Assembly (NCBI GenBank): GCA_900757485.1
Contig: CAAEOA010000239.1
Coordinates: 1-16,863 of the forward strand
From: Oscillospiraceae bacterium
Lineage (GTDB): Bacteria; Bacillota; Clostridia; Oscillospirales; Ruminococcaceae
Direction of reading: 5' to 3'
DNA length: 16,863 bases
Position 1 is the stretch's first letter, and each line of letters opens with the position of its first letter. The position numbers and the translations under genes were made by a program. The notes beneath the pieces were generated by a model, which made no database searches, was not told the DNA's origin, and saw only the letters and a list, made by a program, of their open reading frames with translations. Positions 6,584-14,107 of this stretch are shown here, in pieces.

Positions 6584-8098
6584 ATGGGCGAAACTATTTT
6601 GGTAATGGATAAAATTGAAAAACGCTTTTCCGGCGTACATGCACTGAAGTCTGTTAATTTTGAGCTTCGTGCAGGAGAAGTTCATGCATTAATGGGGGAA
6701 AACGGTGCAGGAAAATCCACTTTGATGAAAGTACTCTGTGGTATTCATCAGCGGGATGGCGGCGAGATCACTTTATTTGGTGAGTCCGTACATTTTTCAA
6801 ACATTGCCGAATCACAGGCGGCAGGTATCAGTATTATTCATCAGGAACTTAATATGATGAATCATCTGACTGTTGCTCAAAATATTTATATCGGCAGAGA
6901 ACCACTGAAAAGCAATTTTTACATTGACGACGCACAGATGGAAAAAGATGCCAAATTGCTTTTTGACAGAATCGGCGTGGATATTGATCCGTCCGTTGTA
7001 TTGGGAACATTGACAGTTGGTAAACAGCAGATGGTTGAAATTGCGAAAGCTATTTCGCATGATTCCAAACTGCTTATTCTGGACGAACCGACTGCCGCTT
7101 TGACGCAAACAGAGGTCGAAGAGTTGTTTAAAATTATGAACGACCTGCGCGATAAGGGAATCGGTATGATTTATATTTCCCACAGAATGGATGAAATCAA
7201 CCGGATTTCCGACCGTGTAACCGTTATGCGTGATGGGGAGTATGTCGGAACGTTGATTACCAAAGATACAACCAAAGATGAAATCGTTAAGATGATGGTC
7301 GGACGGGTGATCTATGGTGATAAAAAAGAAAAAAGTATGGTTCCGGAAGATGCAGAAACTGTTTTAGAGGTTAAGCATCTAAATAGCGGTACTACCATTA
7401 AAGATGTCAGCTTTAAGTTGAGAAAAGGTGAAATTTTAGGCTTTTCCGGCTTGATGGGAGCAGGCAGAACCGAGGTTGCCAGAGCAATTTACGGTGCGGA
7501 TCCATTTGACAGCGGCGAGATTTATATTAAAGGTAAAAAAGTTAAAATTACTGAACCAAGCGTTGCAGTAAAAAACGGTATTTGCTACCTTTCTGAGGAC
7601 AGAAAACGATATGGTTTGATGTTGGATAAATCAGTAGCGGAAAACTCAGTGCTTGCTTCATTAGACGATTACATTCAATGCGGTTTTATTAATGACAATA
7701 AAATACGCGAAGATGCGGCGGCTGCCAATCAAAAGCTTCGTACGAAAACTCCTTCTATGGAGCAAAAGCTAAAGAATCTGTCCGGCGGTAACCAACAGAA
7801 AGTAATTATTGCCAGATGGCTGATTAAAGATTCCGATATTTTTATTTTTGACGAGCCCACTCGTGGAATTGATATCGGTGCAAAAAGTGAAATGTATGAA
7901 TTAATGGAAACACTTGCTTCGCAGGGGAAATCCGTTATTATGATCTCGTCGGAGTTGTCTGAAGTGCAGCGCTTAAGCGATCGGGTTATTGTGATGTGTG
8001 AGGGCAGAATTACTGCTGAACTTGATATTGAAGATGCAACTCAGGAAGAGATTATGAAATATGCTACAATGCGGGAGGGATCAACATATGGAAAATAG
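6584..8098 (+). CDS. Sugar ABC transporter ATP-binding protein (RbsA/MglA family)
   Basis: This cytoplasmic double ATPase powers import of a monosaccharide with the permease and binding protein downstream. It is 504 residues, the normal size for RbsA/MglA/XylG. The first nucleotide-binding domain has Walker A GENGAGKST (38-46), a degenerate signature LTVGKQQ (143-149) and Walker B LLILDEPT (163-170). The second has the degenerate Walker A usual for this family, GLMGAGRTE (289-297, Arg in place of Lys), a good signature LSGGNQQ (399-405) and Walker B IFIFDEPT (419-426). A run of six G (6571-6576) precedes the ATG by 7 nt. The gene overlaps the permease by 11 nt, indicating coupled translation. 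The sugar cannot be told from this subunit: ribose, galactose or another pentose or hexose are all possible. Confidence 0.95.
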   Translation: MGETILVMDKIEKRFSGVHALKSVNFELRAGEVHALMGENGAGKSTLMKVLCGIHQRDGGEITLFGESVHFSNIAESQAAGISIIHQELNMMNHLTVAQNIYIGREPLKSNFYIDDAQMEKDAKLLFDRIGVDIDPSVVLGTLTVGKQQMVEIAKAISHDSKLLILDEPTAALTQTEVEELFKIMNDLRDKGIGMIYISHRMDEINRISDRVTVMRDGEYVGTLITKDTTKDEIVKMMVGRVIYGDKKEKSMVPEDAETVLEVKHLNSGTTIKDVSFKLRKGEILGFSGLMGAGRTEVARAIYGADPFDSGEIYIKGKKVKITEPSVAVKNGICYLSEDRKRYGLMLDKSVAENSVLASLDDYIQCGFINDNKIREDAAAANQKLRTKTPSMEQKLKNLSGGNQQKVIIARWLIKDSDIFIFDEPTRGIDIGAKSEMYELMETLASQGKSVIMISSELSEVQRLSDRVIVMCEGRITAELDIEDATQEEIMKYATMREGSTYGK

Positions 8099-9323
8099 TA
8101 AAGCTTTGAAGATGCCTGCTTCCAGAAAAATGAGAAACTCAGGCGTCAAGATGTTAAACATGTTAGGCACCAAAGGAAAACAGAACATGATTGTTATTGC
8201 GGCTCTGATTGTTCTGGTAGTGATTTTTGCCGCTTTGAATCCGAGATTTGTCAGCACCGGAAACATTGTCAGCATGGCGCAGTCACTGGCTCCGTACGCG
8301 ATTATGGCTTTAGGCGTTACTTTCGTTATTGCGACAGGCGGAATAGACTTGTCAATCGGTACCGTATGTATCGCTTCAGCGGTAGTTGCCGGTAAGATGT
8401 ATGAGGGCGGTATGCCGTTGTGGCTTACCATTCCTGTTATGATCCTCATCGGTACTTTGTTCGGTTTTGTGAATGGTCTGTTGGTAGCAAAGTTAAAGCT
8501 GCCTGCCTTTATCGCTACGCTTGGTACCATGATGTTTGCTCGCGGCTTGAGCGCGATCATCGTAGCAGTTCCGAATATTTTCTTCCCGAGCGGAACATGG
8601 TTCAATAAGTTGTTCTCTAATGTAAATGATATGCCGGTTGGCTTGTTCTGGGTAGTCGGATTCGGGATTATCTGTATGTATCTGATGTATAAATGCAAGA
8701 TCGGAAGATATATTCTTTCCATCGGAAGTAATGAAGAAGCGACCAGACTTTCCGGTATTAATACCGACAAGTATAAAGTAATTGCTTATACACTCAGCGG
8801 TATCGGCGCAGGTATTGCAGCGATCTTCTGGGCAGCGTCCTTCCCGACTGTTGCAGCGGCAACCGGAAACGGAATGGAATTGGATGCGATTGCCGGTGTA
8901 TATATCGGCGGTACCAGTGCTGCCGGTGGTGTCGCGTCGATTGCAGGTTCTATTATCGGCTCCATTATGCTGGTTGTTATCCGAAGCGGATTGAACTATG
9001 TGCTGGCAAGATTTGATTTGACGGTAAACGCCACCTATGTTACCTATGTTTTGACCGGTATCATCGTTGTCGTTGCAGTTCTGATGGACGTTATCAAAAA
9101 TAAGAACGCCAATAAGGTGAAAATCGAGACTGAAGCAGATAAGTACAAGAGATTATACAAAGAGCATAATTATCAGCTTGAATCACAGATTGATGCTGCT
9201 TGGGTAGATGCTTCCTTAAACGACCGGGAACGTAAAAATAAAATTGAAGCGTTGGAAAAAGAAATTGCTGCAAATAAAGTGACCTTTAAAGCAGAATATG
9301 CAAAATTAAAACAGGCAAAATAA
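8088..9323 (+). CDS. Sugar ABC transporter permease (RbsC/MglC family) with C-terminal tail
   Basis: This is the membrane channel subunit of the importer (BPD_transp_2 family). Hydrophobic segments run from about residue 33 to 336. The family signatures are MALGVTFVIATGGIDLSIGT (73-92), LPAFIATLGTM (138-148), IGSNEEATRLSGIN (212-225) and AGVYIGGTSAAGG (269-281). Family members end near residue 320-340, but here about 75 charged residues (337-411) follow, rich in K, E and A with heptad-like spacing, predicted to be a cytoplasmic helix or coiled coil. ATG 8088 is chosen because GGGAGGG (8073-8079) is 8 nt upstream; the in-frame ATG at 8061 lies deeper inside the ATPase gene without such a site. 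It overlaps the ATPase stop by 11 nt. Confidence 0.94.
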   Translation: MENSKALKMPASRKMRNSGVKMLNMLGTKGKQNMIVIAALIVLVVIFAALNPRFVSTGNIVSMAQSLAPYAIMALGVTFVIATGGIDLSIGTVCIASAVVAGKMYEGGMPLWLTIPVMILIGTLFGFVNGLLVAKLKLPAFIATLGTMMFARGLSAIIVAVPNIFFPSGTWFNKLFSNVNDMPVGLFWVVGFGIICMYLMYKCKIGRYILSIGSNEEATRLSGINTDKYKVIAYTLSGIGAGIAAIFWAASFPTVAAATGNGMELDAIAGVYIGGTSAAGGVASIAGSIIGSIMLVVIRSGLNYVLARFDLTVNATYVTYVLTGIIVVVAVLMDVIKNKNANKVKIETEADKYKRLYKEHNYQLESQIDAAWVDASLNDRERKNKIEALEKEIAANKVTFKAEYAKLKQAK

Positions 9324-9343
9324 TAATGTTGGATGAATGATGG

Positions 9344-9363
9344 TTAACCCCCGAAAGGGTTAA
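9344..9363 (+). promoter_or_regulatory. Intercistronic hairpin before the binding-protein gene
   Basis: A 7-bp stem (TTAACCC 9344-9350, GGGTTAA 9357-9363) has a 6-nt loop. No U-tract follows, so it is unlikely to terminate. In binding-protein transport operons such hairpins often mark mRNA processing or stabilise the segment for the more abundant binding protein. Confidence 0.5.
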
Positions 9364-9392
9364 AATATGAAAGTGAAGAGAGGTATTGTTTT

Positions 9393-10433
9393 ATGATTTC
9401 AATGAAGAAAATGGGCGCATTGATGCTGTCCGGTGTTCTGGCAACTTCTATGGCTTTTGGTTTGACCAGCTGCAGCAGCGGCAGCGGAGAAAAAACAATC
9501 GCAGTTGTGGCGAAAGGTGAGTCTCATGCATTCTGGCAGTCTGTAAAAGCCGGTGCAGAAGCAGCAGGAAAAGAAAAAGGTTATAAGGTTACTTTCCGCG
9601 GTCCGGCAAGTGAATCTGCAAAAGACCTTCCTTCTCAAAAAGAAATGGTTGATACCGCAATTAATAACGGACCTGCAGGTATGGTTTTGGCCACCATCGG
9701 TGAAGGCTTTACCGATTCCCTGAAAAAAGCGAAAAAAGAGGGCATTCCTGTTGTTCAGTTCGACAGCGGTATTTGGGCGAAGGATATTGAAGCTTTGGGC
9801 GGGGATAATCCGATTGTTTCTTCTGTTGCGACCAGTAACAGAGATGCTGCGGCAGTGGCAGCGGAAAAATTCTTTGAAGCAATCAAGGCTGATATCGCCG
9901 CATCTGATAAATATGTCGTCGGCGTCATTCAGCACGACGAGACACAAACCGGTATTGACAGAGCAGGTGGCTTTACAGATAAGTTTAAAGAGTTGGCAGA
10001 GGCTGATGCAACCACCAAGGGAAAAGTAACCATTGAATCACAGGTAAAACCCGGTGATGCAAATAACGCTTATAAAGATGCTTTGGAAGCTTTAGAGCAA
10101 AAAGGCGCAAAAGCAATCTTCATGTCTAATGAAGGTGTTGTAAAACAGGTTTATGATGCAATCGGCGCTGCCGGTACGAAATATGACGCCATCAAATTCT
10201 GCGGATTCGATGCAGGCACGAAACAGATCGAGTGGATGAAGAAAACCACCGGTGCGAAATTAATCGGCGCTGTGGCACAGGATTCTTATCAGATCGGTTA
10301 TAACGCAGTATTGCAGGCAATCGCGGCGGTAGAAGGTACTGCTGTTGAAAAAGAGGTTGCTATTTCCGGTGCATGGTGGGATGCTTCTAACGTAGATGAG
10401 ATGATTTCCAAAAATCTTGTTTACGAAGGATAA
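9393..10433 (+). CDS. Sugar ABC transporter substrate-binding lipoprotein
   Basis: This extracytoplasmic receptor delivers the sugar to the permease. It is 346 residues. The N-terminus is a lipoprotein signal: basic MISMKKMG, a hydrophobic stretch, then lipobox LTSC with Cys27 as the predicted lipidated residue. The mature part has the two-lobed Peripla_BP_4 (RbsB-like) pattern: IAVVAKGESHAFWQSVKAGA at the start, PVVQFDSG, GVIQHDETQTGIDRAGGF, AIFMSNEGVVKQVYDAIG and GFDAGTKQIEWMK. The ligand is not clear; the sequence is not a close match to the Escherichia coli galactose or ribose proteins as I remember them. GAGAGG (9378-9383) lies 9 nt before ATG 9393; an in-frame ATG at 9402 (residue 4) is also possible. 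It is the third gene of the operon and probably the most abundant product. Confidence 0.93.
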   Translation: MISMKKMGALMLSGVLATSMAFGLTSCSSGSGEKTIAVVAKGESHAFWQSVKAGAEAAGKEKGYKVTFRGPASESAKDLPSQKEMVDTAINNGPAGMVLATIGEGFTDSLKKAKKEGIPVVQFDSGIWAKDIEALGGDNPIVSSVATSNRDAAAVAAEKFFEAIKADIAASDKYVVGVIQHDETQTGIDRAGGFTDKFKELAEADATTKGKVTIESQVKPGDANNAYKDALEALEQKGAKAIFMSNEGVVKQVYDAIGAAGTKYDAIKFCGFDAGTKQIEWMKKTTGAKLIGAVAQDSYQIGYNAVLQAIAAVEGTAVEKEVAISGAWWDASNVDEMISKNLVYEG

Positions 10434-10445
10434 GATATTCCAAAA

Positions 10446-10470
10446 ATGCGTTAATGATAGAATAACGCAT
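10446..10470 (+). other. Short hairpin just after the binding-protein gene
   Basis: An 8-bp stem (ATGCGTTA 10446-10453, TAACGCAT 10463-10470) has a 9-nt loop and no T-run after it. It may protect the 3' end of the mRNA; it is not a terminator on its own. Confidence 0.4.
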
Positions 10471-10506
10471 AAATGAAACAGACAGACTTCTTTCCATATT
10501 TTGATA

Positions 10507-10561
10507 TACCCTCTCCGGATTTATCCGGAGAGGGTACCCCCTTTTTAGGGGGATTTTTATT
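10507..10561 (+). terminator. Tandem hairpin terminator of the sugar ABC operon
   Basis: A 14-bp perfect stem (10507-10520 with 10523-10536) has only two unpaired bases between its arms. It is followed directly by CCCCC (10537-10541) pairing with GGGGG (10548-10552) and then ATTTTTATT. The second hairpin plus T-run is a typical terminator. The first is very stable and abuts it, giving a double stop. Confidence 0.82.
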
Positions 10562-10627
10562 ATTCGACTATTTTCTATTGCGTTGCACCGAAGTGTGCAA
10601 AAGCAAAATAAAAATAATACTTATCCC

Positions 10628-10656
10628 TTGCGTTCTTCTTCATTTTCAAGTATACT
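10628..10656 (+). promoter_or_regulatory. Sigma-A promoter of the pyrD operon
   Basis: TTGCGT (10628-10633) and TATACT (10651-10656) are separated by exactly 17 bp. Transcription would start near 10663, giving a leader of about 75 nt. I saw no PyrR attenuator or terminator in that leader. Confidence 0.65.
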
Positions 10657-10736
10657 GTTTAATGGAGAACAAATAATCATTTTGCTGAAACGGTTTTGAT
10701 ATATTCCGATCAACGCAAGAAAGGTTGGTTGTAAAT

Positions 10737-11648
10737 ATGGCTGATTTGACGGTGAATGTAGCCGGTGTTACTTTTAAAAATCCGATTATCCCCGCATCGG
10801 GCGCTTTTGGATTTGGGCGGGAGTATGAGGAGTTTTATCCGCTGTCCAAATTGGGCGGAGTTGCTGTGAAAGGAATGACTTTGCTGGAAAAAGCCGGAAA
10901 TCCGCCGCCGCGTATTGCAGAAACGCCTTCCGGAATGCTTAACTCAGTTGGTTTGCAAAATCCCGGAATTGACTATTTCATTGAGCATGAGCTGCCGAAT
11001 TTAATACACAAAGATACTCGTATTATTGCAAATGTCGCGGGCTCTACCGCCGAAGACTGCGTTACCATTGCGCAAAAGTTGGAGCCTACCGCAGTGGACA
11101 TGATTGAGCTCAATATATCTTGTCCCAATGTAAAACAAGGGGGAGCGGCGTTTGGAATTTCCTGTTCCAGTGCCGCAGATATTACTGCAAAAGTTCGTAA
11201 AGCAACCACCAAGCCTTTGATGGTTAAACTCTCTCCCAATGTTACCAGCATATCTGAGATTGCAAAAGCCGTAGAGGCGGCAGGTGCAGATGCGGTATCG
11301 TTGATTAATACACTTCTCGGAATGAAGATTGATATCAACACTCGCCGTCCTGTACTGAAAAATAATGTAGGGGGACTTTCCGGACCTGCTGTATTCCCGG
11401 TAGCACTTCGGATGGTATGGCAAGTGGCAAATGCGGTGTCGATTCCGGTTGTCGGCATGGGCGGTATTGAAAAGTGGCAGGATGCAGTTGAAATGCTGTT
11501 GGCAGGTGCTTCGGCGTTACAGATGGGTGCCGCAATTTTCGCGGATCCTTATGCTCCGTTAAAGGTAATAGACGGACTAAACGAGTATTTGGATTCCCAT
11601 AATATTGGCAAAGTTACCGAACTTGTGGGTAAAGTTCAACCATGGTAA
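10737..11648 (+). CDS. pyrD: Dihydroorotate dehydrogenase, class 1B catalytic subunit
   Basis: It oxidises dihydroorotate to orotate in pyrimidine synthesis, using FMN in the cytoplasm. It is 303 residues, the usual size. Class 1 features are NPIIPASGAFGFGREY (15-30), KGMTL with Lys45, and ELNISCPNVKQGG, where Cys129 is the catalytic base (class 2 enzymes have Ser). VKLSPNV, INTLLGM, GMGGI and the FMN phosphate site near GASALQMGAA are also present. Class 1B enzymes need the iron-sulfur/FAD subunit PyrK to pass electrons to NAD. pyrK is not next to it here and must lie elsewhere. Start ATG 10737 has AAGAAAGG 12 nt upstream, which is long. An in-frame TTG at 10725 touches that site and is unlikely. 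It is the first gene of a unit that continues with ruvX 25 nt later. Confidence 0.95.
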   Translation: MADLTVNVAGVTFKNPIIPASGAFGFGREYEEFYPLSKLGGVAVKGMTLLEKAGNPPPRIAETPSGMLNSVGLQNPGIDYFIEHELPNLIHKDTRIIANVAGSTAEDCVTIAQKLEPTAVDMIELNISCPNVKQGGAAFGISCSSAADITAKVRKATTKPLMVKLSPNVTSISEIAKAVEAAGADAVSLINTLLGMKIDINTRRPVLKNNVGGLSGPAVFPVALRMVWQVANAVSIPVVGMGGIEKWQDAVEMLLAGASALQMGAAIFADPYAPLKVIDGLNEYLDSHNIGKVTELVGKVQPW

Positions 11649-11673
11649 GCGGATAGAAAGGATTATAAAAACA

Positions 11674-12099
11674 ATGAAAATTATGGCAGTGGATTTCGGA
11701 GATGCTCGTACCGGGCTTGCCGTTTGTGATAAAACAGAGTTTTTGGCTTCTCCCGTTGGGGTTATTCACGAAAAAGATTTTGATACTACCGTTCAAAAAG
11801 TGGCTTATGCAGTGCAGGAATATGCGGTGCAGGAGGTTGTTGTCGGATATCCCAAAAATATGAATGGAACAATAGGGGAGCGGGCGGAAAAGTGTCAAAC
11901 GTTTGCAGATAAGCTTGCAAATCTGGTCGATGTTCCGGTTAAAATGTGGGATGAGCGTTCGACAACGGTTTCTGCGCATAATTATTTAAACCAAACCAAC
12001 ACCCGCGGTAAAAAACGAAAAGAGGTTGTTGACGCAGTAGCTGCAACCATTATTTTAGAAAGTTATTTAAATTACAGGAAGAATAATAAAGATGAATAA
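11674..12099 (+). CDS. ruvX: Putative pre-16S rRNA nuclease / Holliday junction resolvase-like protein
   Basis: YqgF/RuvX is a small RNase H-fold nuclease of the cytoplasm. In Escherichia coli it is implicated in 16S rRNA 5' end processing; a Holliday junction role was inferred earlier. It has 141 residues. Acidic residues of the fold are visible: Asp7 in MAVDFGDARTGLAV, the DERSTT motif (93-98) and Asp120 in VVDAVAATIILESYL. The segment EVVVGYPKNMNGTIG is also typical. ATG 11674 is used, with AAAGGA 11 nt upstream; ATG 11683 is a second possibility but would remove three residues before the first strand. The stop overlaps the next gene by 8 nt. Confidence 0.94.
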   Translation: MKIMAVDFGDARTGLAVCDKTEFLASPVGVIHEKDFDTTVQKVAYAVQEYAVQEVVVGYPKNMNGTIGERAEKCQTFADKLANLVDVPVKMWDERSTTVSAHNYLNQTNTRGKKRKEVVDAVAATIILESYLNYRKNNKDE

Positions 12100-12814
12100 A
12101 ACGGTGTTGATTACCGGCGCTTCCCGCGGAATTGGATACTGTACGGCAGAGTTGTTTGCTTTAAACGGCTGGAATATGGCAGTTAATTATCTTCATACTC
12201 CTGAACCGGCGATAAGTCTTTCAAAGCAATATGGAAACGTATTGCCGATAAAAGCGGATGTTTCGAAGCGCCATGAAGTTGAGGCGATGACTGAGCAAAT
12301 TTGTCGGGAGTTCGGCAAAATTGACGTGTTGGTGAATAATGCGGGAATAGCCCAGCAAAAGCTGTTTACCGATATTACAGATGATGATTGGAATCAAATG
12401 TTTGACATTAACGTAAAAGGTGTTTTTCATTGCTGCCAGGCAGTATTGCCGGGGATGATTGCTCGGAAATCGGGAAAAATCATTAATATTTCTTCGGTGT
12501 GGGGAGAAAAAGGTGCTTCCTGCGAAGTACATTATTCTGCCTCCAAAGCGGCATTGATCGGTTTAACAAAAGCGCTGGCAAAGGAAGAAGGTTTGTCGGG
12601 CATTACGGTTAATTGCATCACTCCCGGTGTGATTGATACCGATATGAACGGGCATCTGAATGCTGAAACGCTTTCTGCGCTGCAGGAAGAAACGCCGCTC
12701 GGACGAATCGGAACACCGCAGGATGTTGCTCATATGATTTATTTTTTGGCATCGGATGCTGCAAATTTCATTACCGGTCAAGTAATCGGAGTTAACGGCG
12801 GTTTCGCAGAATGA
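12092..12814 (+). CDS. SDR family reductase, FabG/YmfI-like
   Basis: This is an NAD(P)H-dependent short-chain reductase of 240 residues. The cofactor motif TGASRGIG lies at 8-15 and NNAG at 82-85. The catalytic set is Asn107, Ser135, Tyr148 and Lys152, and the terminal GQVIGVNGG is typical of FabG-like proteins. It could be a 3-oxoacyl-ACP reductase. However, SSVWGEKGASCEV around the active site is the pattern I associate with YmfI, the Bacillus enzyme that reduces 5-aminopentanone on elongation factor P, and many clostridial relatives share it. No efp or fatty-acid gene is adjacent, so I leave the substrate open. Its ATG overlaps the end of ruvX by 8 nt, and AGGAAG lies 10 nt upstream inside ruvX, so translation is coupled. 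Confidence 0.9.
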   Translation: MNKTVLITGASRGIGYCTAELFALNGWNMAVNYLHTPEPAISLSKQYGNVLPIKADVSKRHEVEAMTEQICREFGKIDVLVNNAGIAQQKLFTDITDDDWNQMFDINVKGVFHCCQAVLPGMIARKSGKIINISSVWGEKGASCEVHYSASKAALIGLTKALAKEEGLSGITVNCITPGVIDTDMNGHLNAETLSALQEETPLGRIGTPQDVAHMIYFLASDAANFITGQVIGVNGGFAE

Positions 12815-12847
12815 TATAACTGAAACACGGAACAACGGGGGACTTTT

Positions 12848-14047
12848 ATGGACAAGCAGATTGATGTTTTAAAAAAGCAAAGACTGGACTGGATTGACGG
12901 ATTAAGAGGGATTTGCTGCATTCTGATTTTTGTTCATCATTTTCTTTTAATTTTTTATCCGGGCACTTATTCGGGAAATGCGGTGCCGTCACATATGATT
13001 GCAAAGCTGGATATTTATCTCGCGCAATCTCCGTTTGCCTCCTTATTTAACGGTAATTTTTTAGTGTGTATTTTTTGTGTTGTCAGTGCAGTATCTATTA
13101 GTTACTCCATATTTAGACGAACGGATTTGAACCGACTGTCAAGGTCTATGATAAAACGGTTTCCAAGATTGGCGCTTCCCCTTTTTGTTACATCATTGCT
13201 TGTGTATTTTATGATAAAACTATCGTTGTTTGAGAATGATGCGGCAGTCCGGATTACGCAGTCGTGGTGGCTCGACCTTTATTATAAGAACGATCCGGAA
13301 TTATGGCAGGTGTTTCGGACCTCCTTTATTGATGTATGGTTTGTAGGAAATTCTGAATTTTCAACAGCGTTCTGGATGCTGAAATATATTTTTTACGGAT
13401 CTTTTGCCACATATATTTTATCGATCATGGCGTGGAATAAAAACAAAAAAATACTGTTCGTGTATCTTTTAACTGCTGTTGCTTTTTTACTTTTAGATAA
13501 TTTGATTTTTAACTTTATCCTCGGAACAATTTTAGGGTACTTTATTTCAAATGAAATGAAACCGCCTCATTCAAAAACAATAGGAGTTTTATTGATATTA
13601 CTAGGGATGTTCTTAGGAGGTTATCCGACGGGAATCACTCCGGATAATGTATACCGATTTTTTCCGGTTGTCTTAAAAGAAGTAAAGCCATATTTTGTTT
13701 ATCACAGCATCGGTGCGTTCTTAGTAGTGGCAGGGCTCTATTACCTAGATTTAAAGCTTTTAAAGCGAAAGTTGTTTTTATTTCTGGGGAAAATATCTTA
13801 CGCAGTTTATCTGCTTCATATTCCGGTTTTATTTTCATTTTCAACTAAATTGTTTGTTTGCCTCTATTCGAACAACGGACATTATCAGTTAAATTCTGTT
13901 GTGGTTTTTATCCTGTCGTTATTGCTTTTGTGCGGAGTTGCCTTTCTGTTTTATATCACAGTAGAGCGAGGCTGCTATTTCCTAATCGATAAGATATTGA
14001 ATAAGTTATCCATACAAACGGAAGCAGATACGAAGCAGCAGGTTTGA
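12848..14047 (+). CDS. Acyltransferase family 3 membrane protein
   Basis: These proteins (Acyl_transf_3, OafA/NolL-like) transfer acyl groups, often acetyl, to cell-surface glycans or lipids. It has 399 residues with about ten hydrophobic segments. The family's first segment is clear: DWIDGLRGICCILIFVHHF with His30/His31 as the expected catalytic site. KRFPRLALPLF follows the second-third segments, and GKISYAVYLLHIPVLF and VERGCYFLID close the C-terminal half as in the family. No SGNH domain is fused. GGGGG (12836-12841) sits 6 nt before the ATG. It is the last gene of the pyrD unit, 33 nt after the reductase. The acceptor cannot be told from sequence. Confidence 0.9.
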   Translation: MDKQIDVLKKQRLDWIDGLRGICCILIFVHHFLLIFYPGTYSGNAVPSHMIAKLDIYLAQSPFASLFNGNFLVCIFCVVSAVSISYSIFRRTDLNRLSRSMIKRFPRLALPLFVTSLLVYFMIKLSLFENDAAVRITQSWWLDLYYKNDPELWQVFRTSFIDVWFVGNSEFSTAFWMLKYIFYGSFATYILSIMAWNKNKKILFVYLLTAVAFLLLDNLIFNFILGTILGYFISNEMKPPHSKTIGVLLILLGMFLGGYPTGITPDNVYRFFPVVLKEVKPYFVYHSIGAFLVVAGLYYLDLKLLKRKLFLFLGKISYAVYLLHIPVLFSFSTKLFVCLYSNNGHYQLNSVVVFILSLLLLCGVAFLFYITVERGCYFLIDKILNKLSIQTEADTKQQV

Positions 14048-14062
14048 AGTTAATGTGCGTTA

Positions 14063-14097
14063 AAAATCGGCGGTACGAATTTCGTACCGCCGATTTT
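14063..14097 (+). terminator. Bidirectional terminator between convergent genes
   Basis: A perfect 17-bp stem (14063-14079 with 14081-14097) is flanked by A on the left and T on the right. It lies between the acyltransferase (plus) and trpS (minus) and can end both transcripts. Confidence 0.85.
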
Positions 14098-14107
14098 AAT
14101 AACAACT

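Noticed and set aside
8081..8770. Long minus-strand ORF opposite the permease gene
   Set aside because: It is fully antisense to a well-supported membrane protein and has no recognisable domain or ribosome binding site; it is a shadow of biased codon use.
9399..9947. Long minus-strand ORF opposite the binding-protein gene
   Set aside because: It mirrors the codon pattern of the lipoprotein gene, is rich in Cys, Phe and Arg, and has no family resemblance.
10657..10736. PyrR attenuator before pyrD
   Set aside because: There is no terminator/antiterminator pair and no recognisable PyrR binding loop in the 75-nt leader.
11605..11673. Upstream extension of ruvX into pyrD
   Set aside because: The extension overlaps the end of pyrD in another frame; the RNase H fold begins at ATG 11674.
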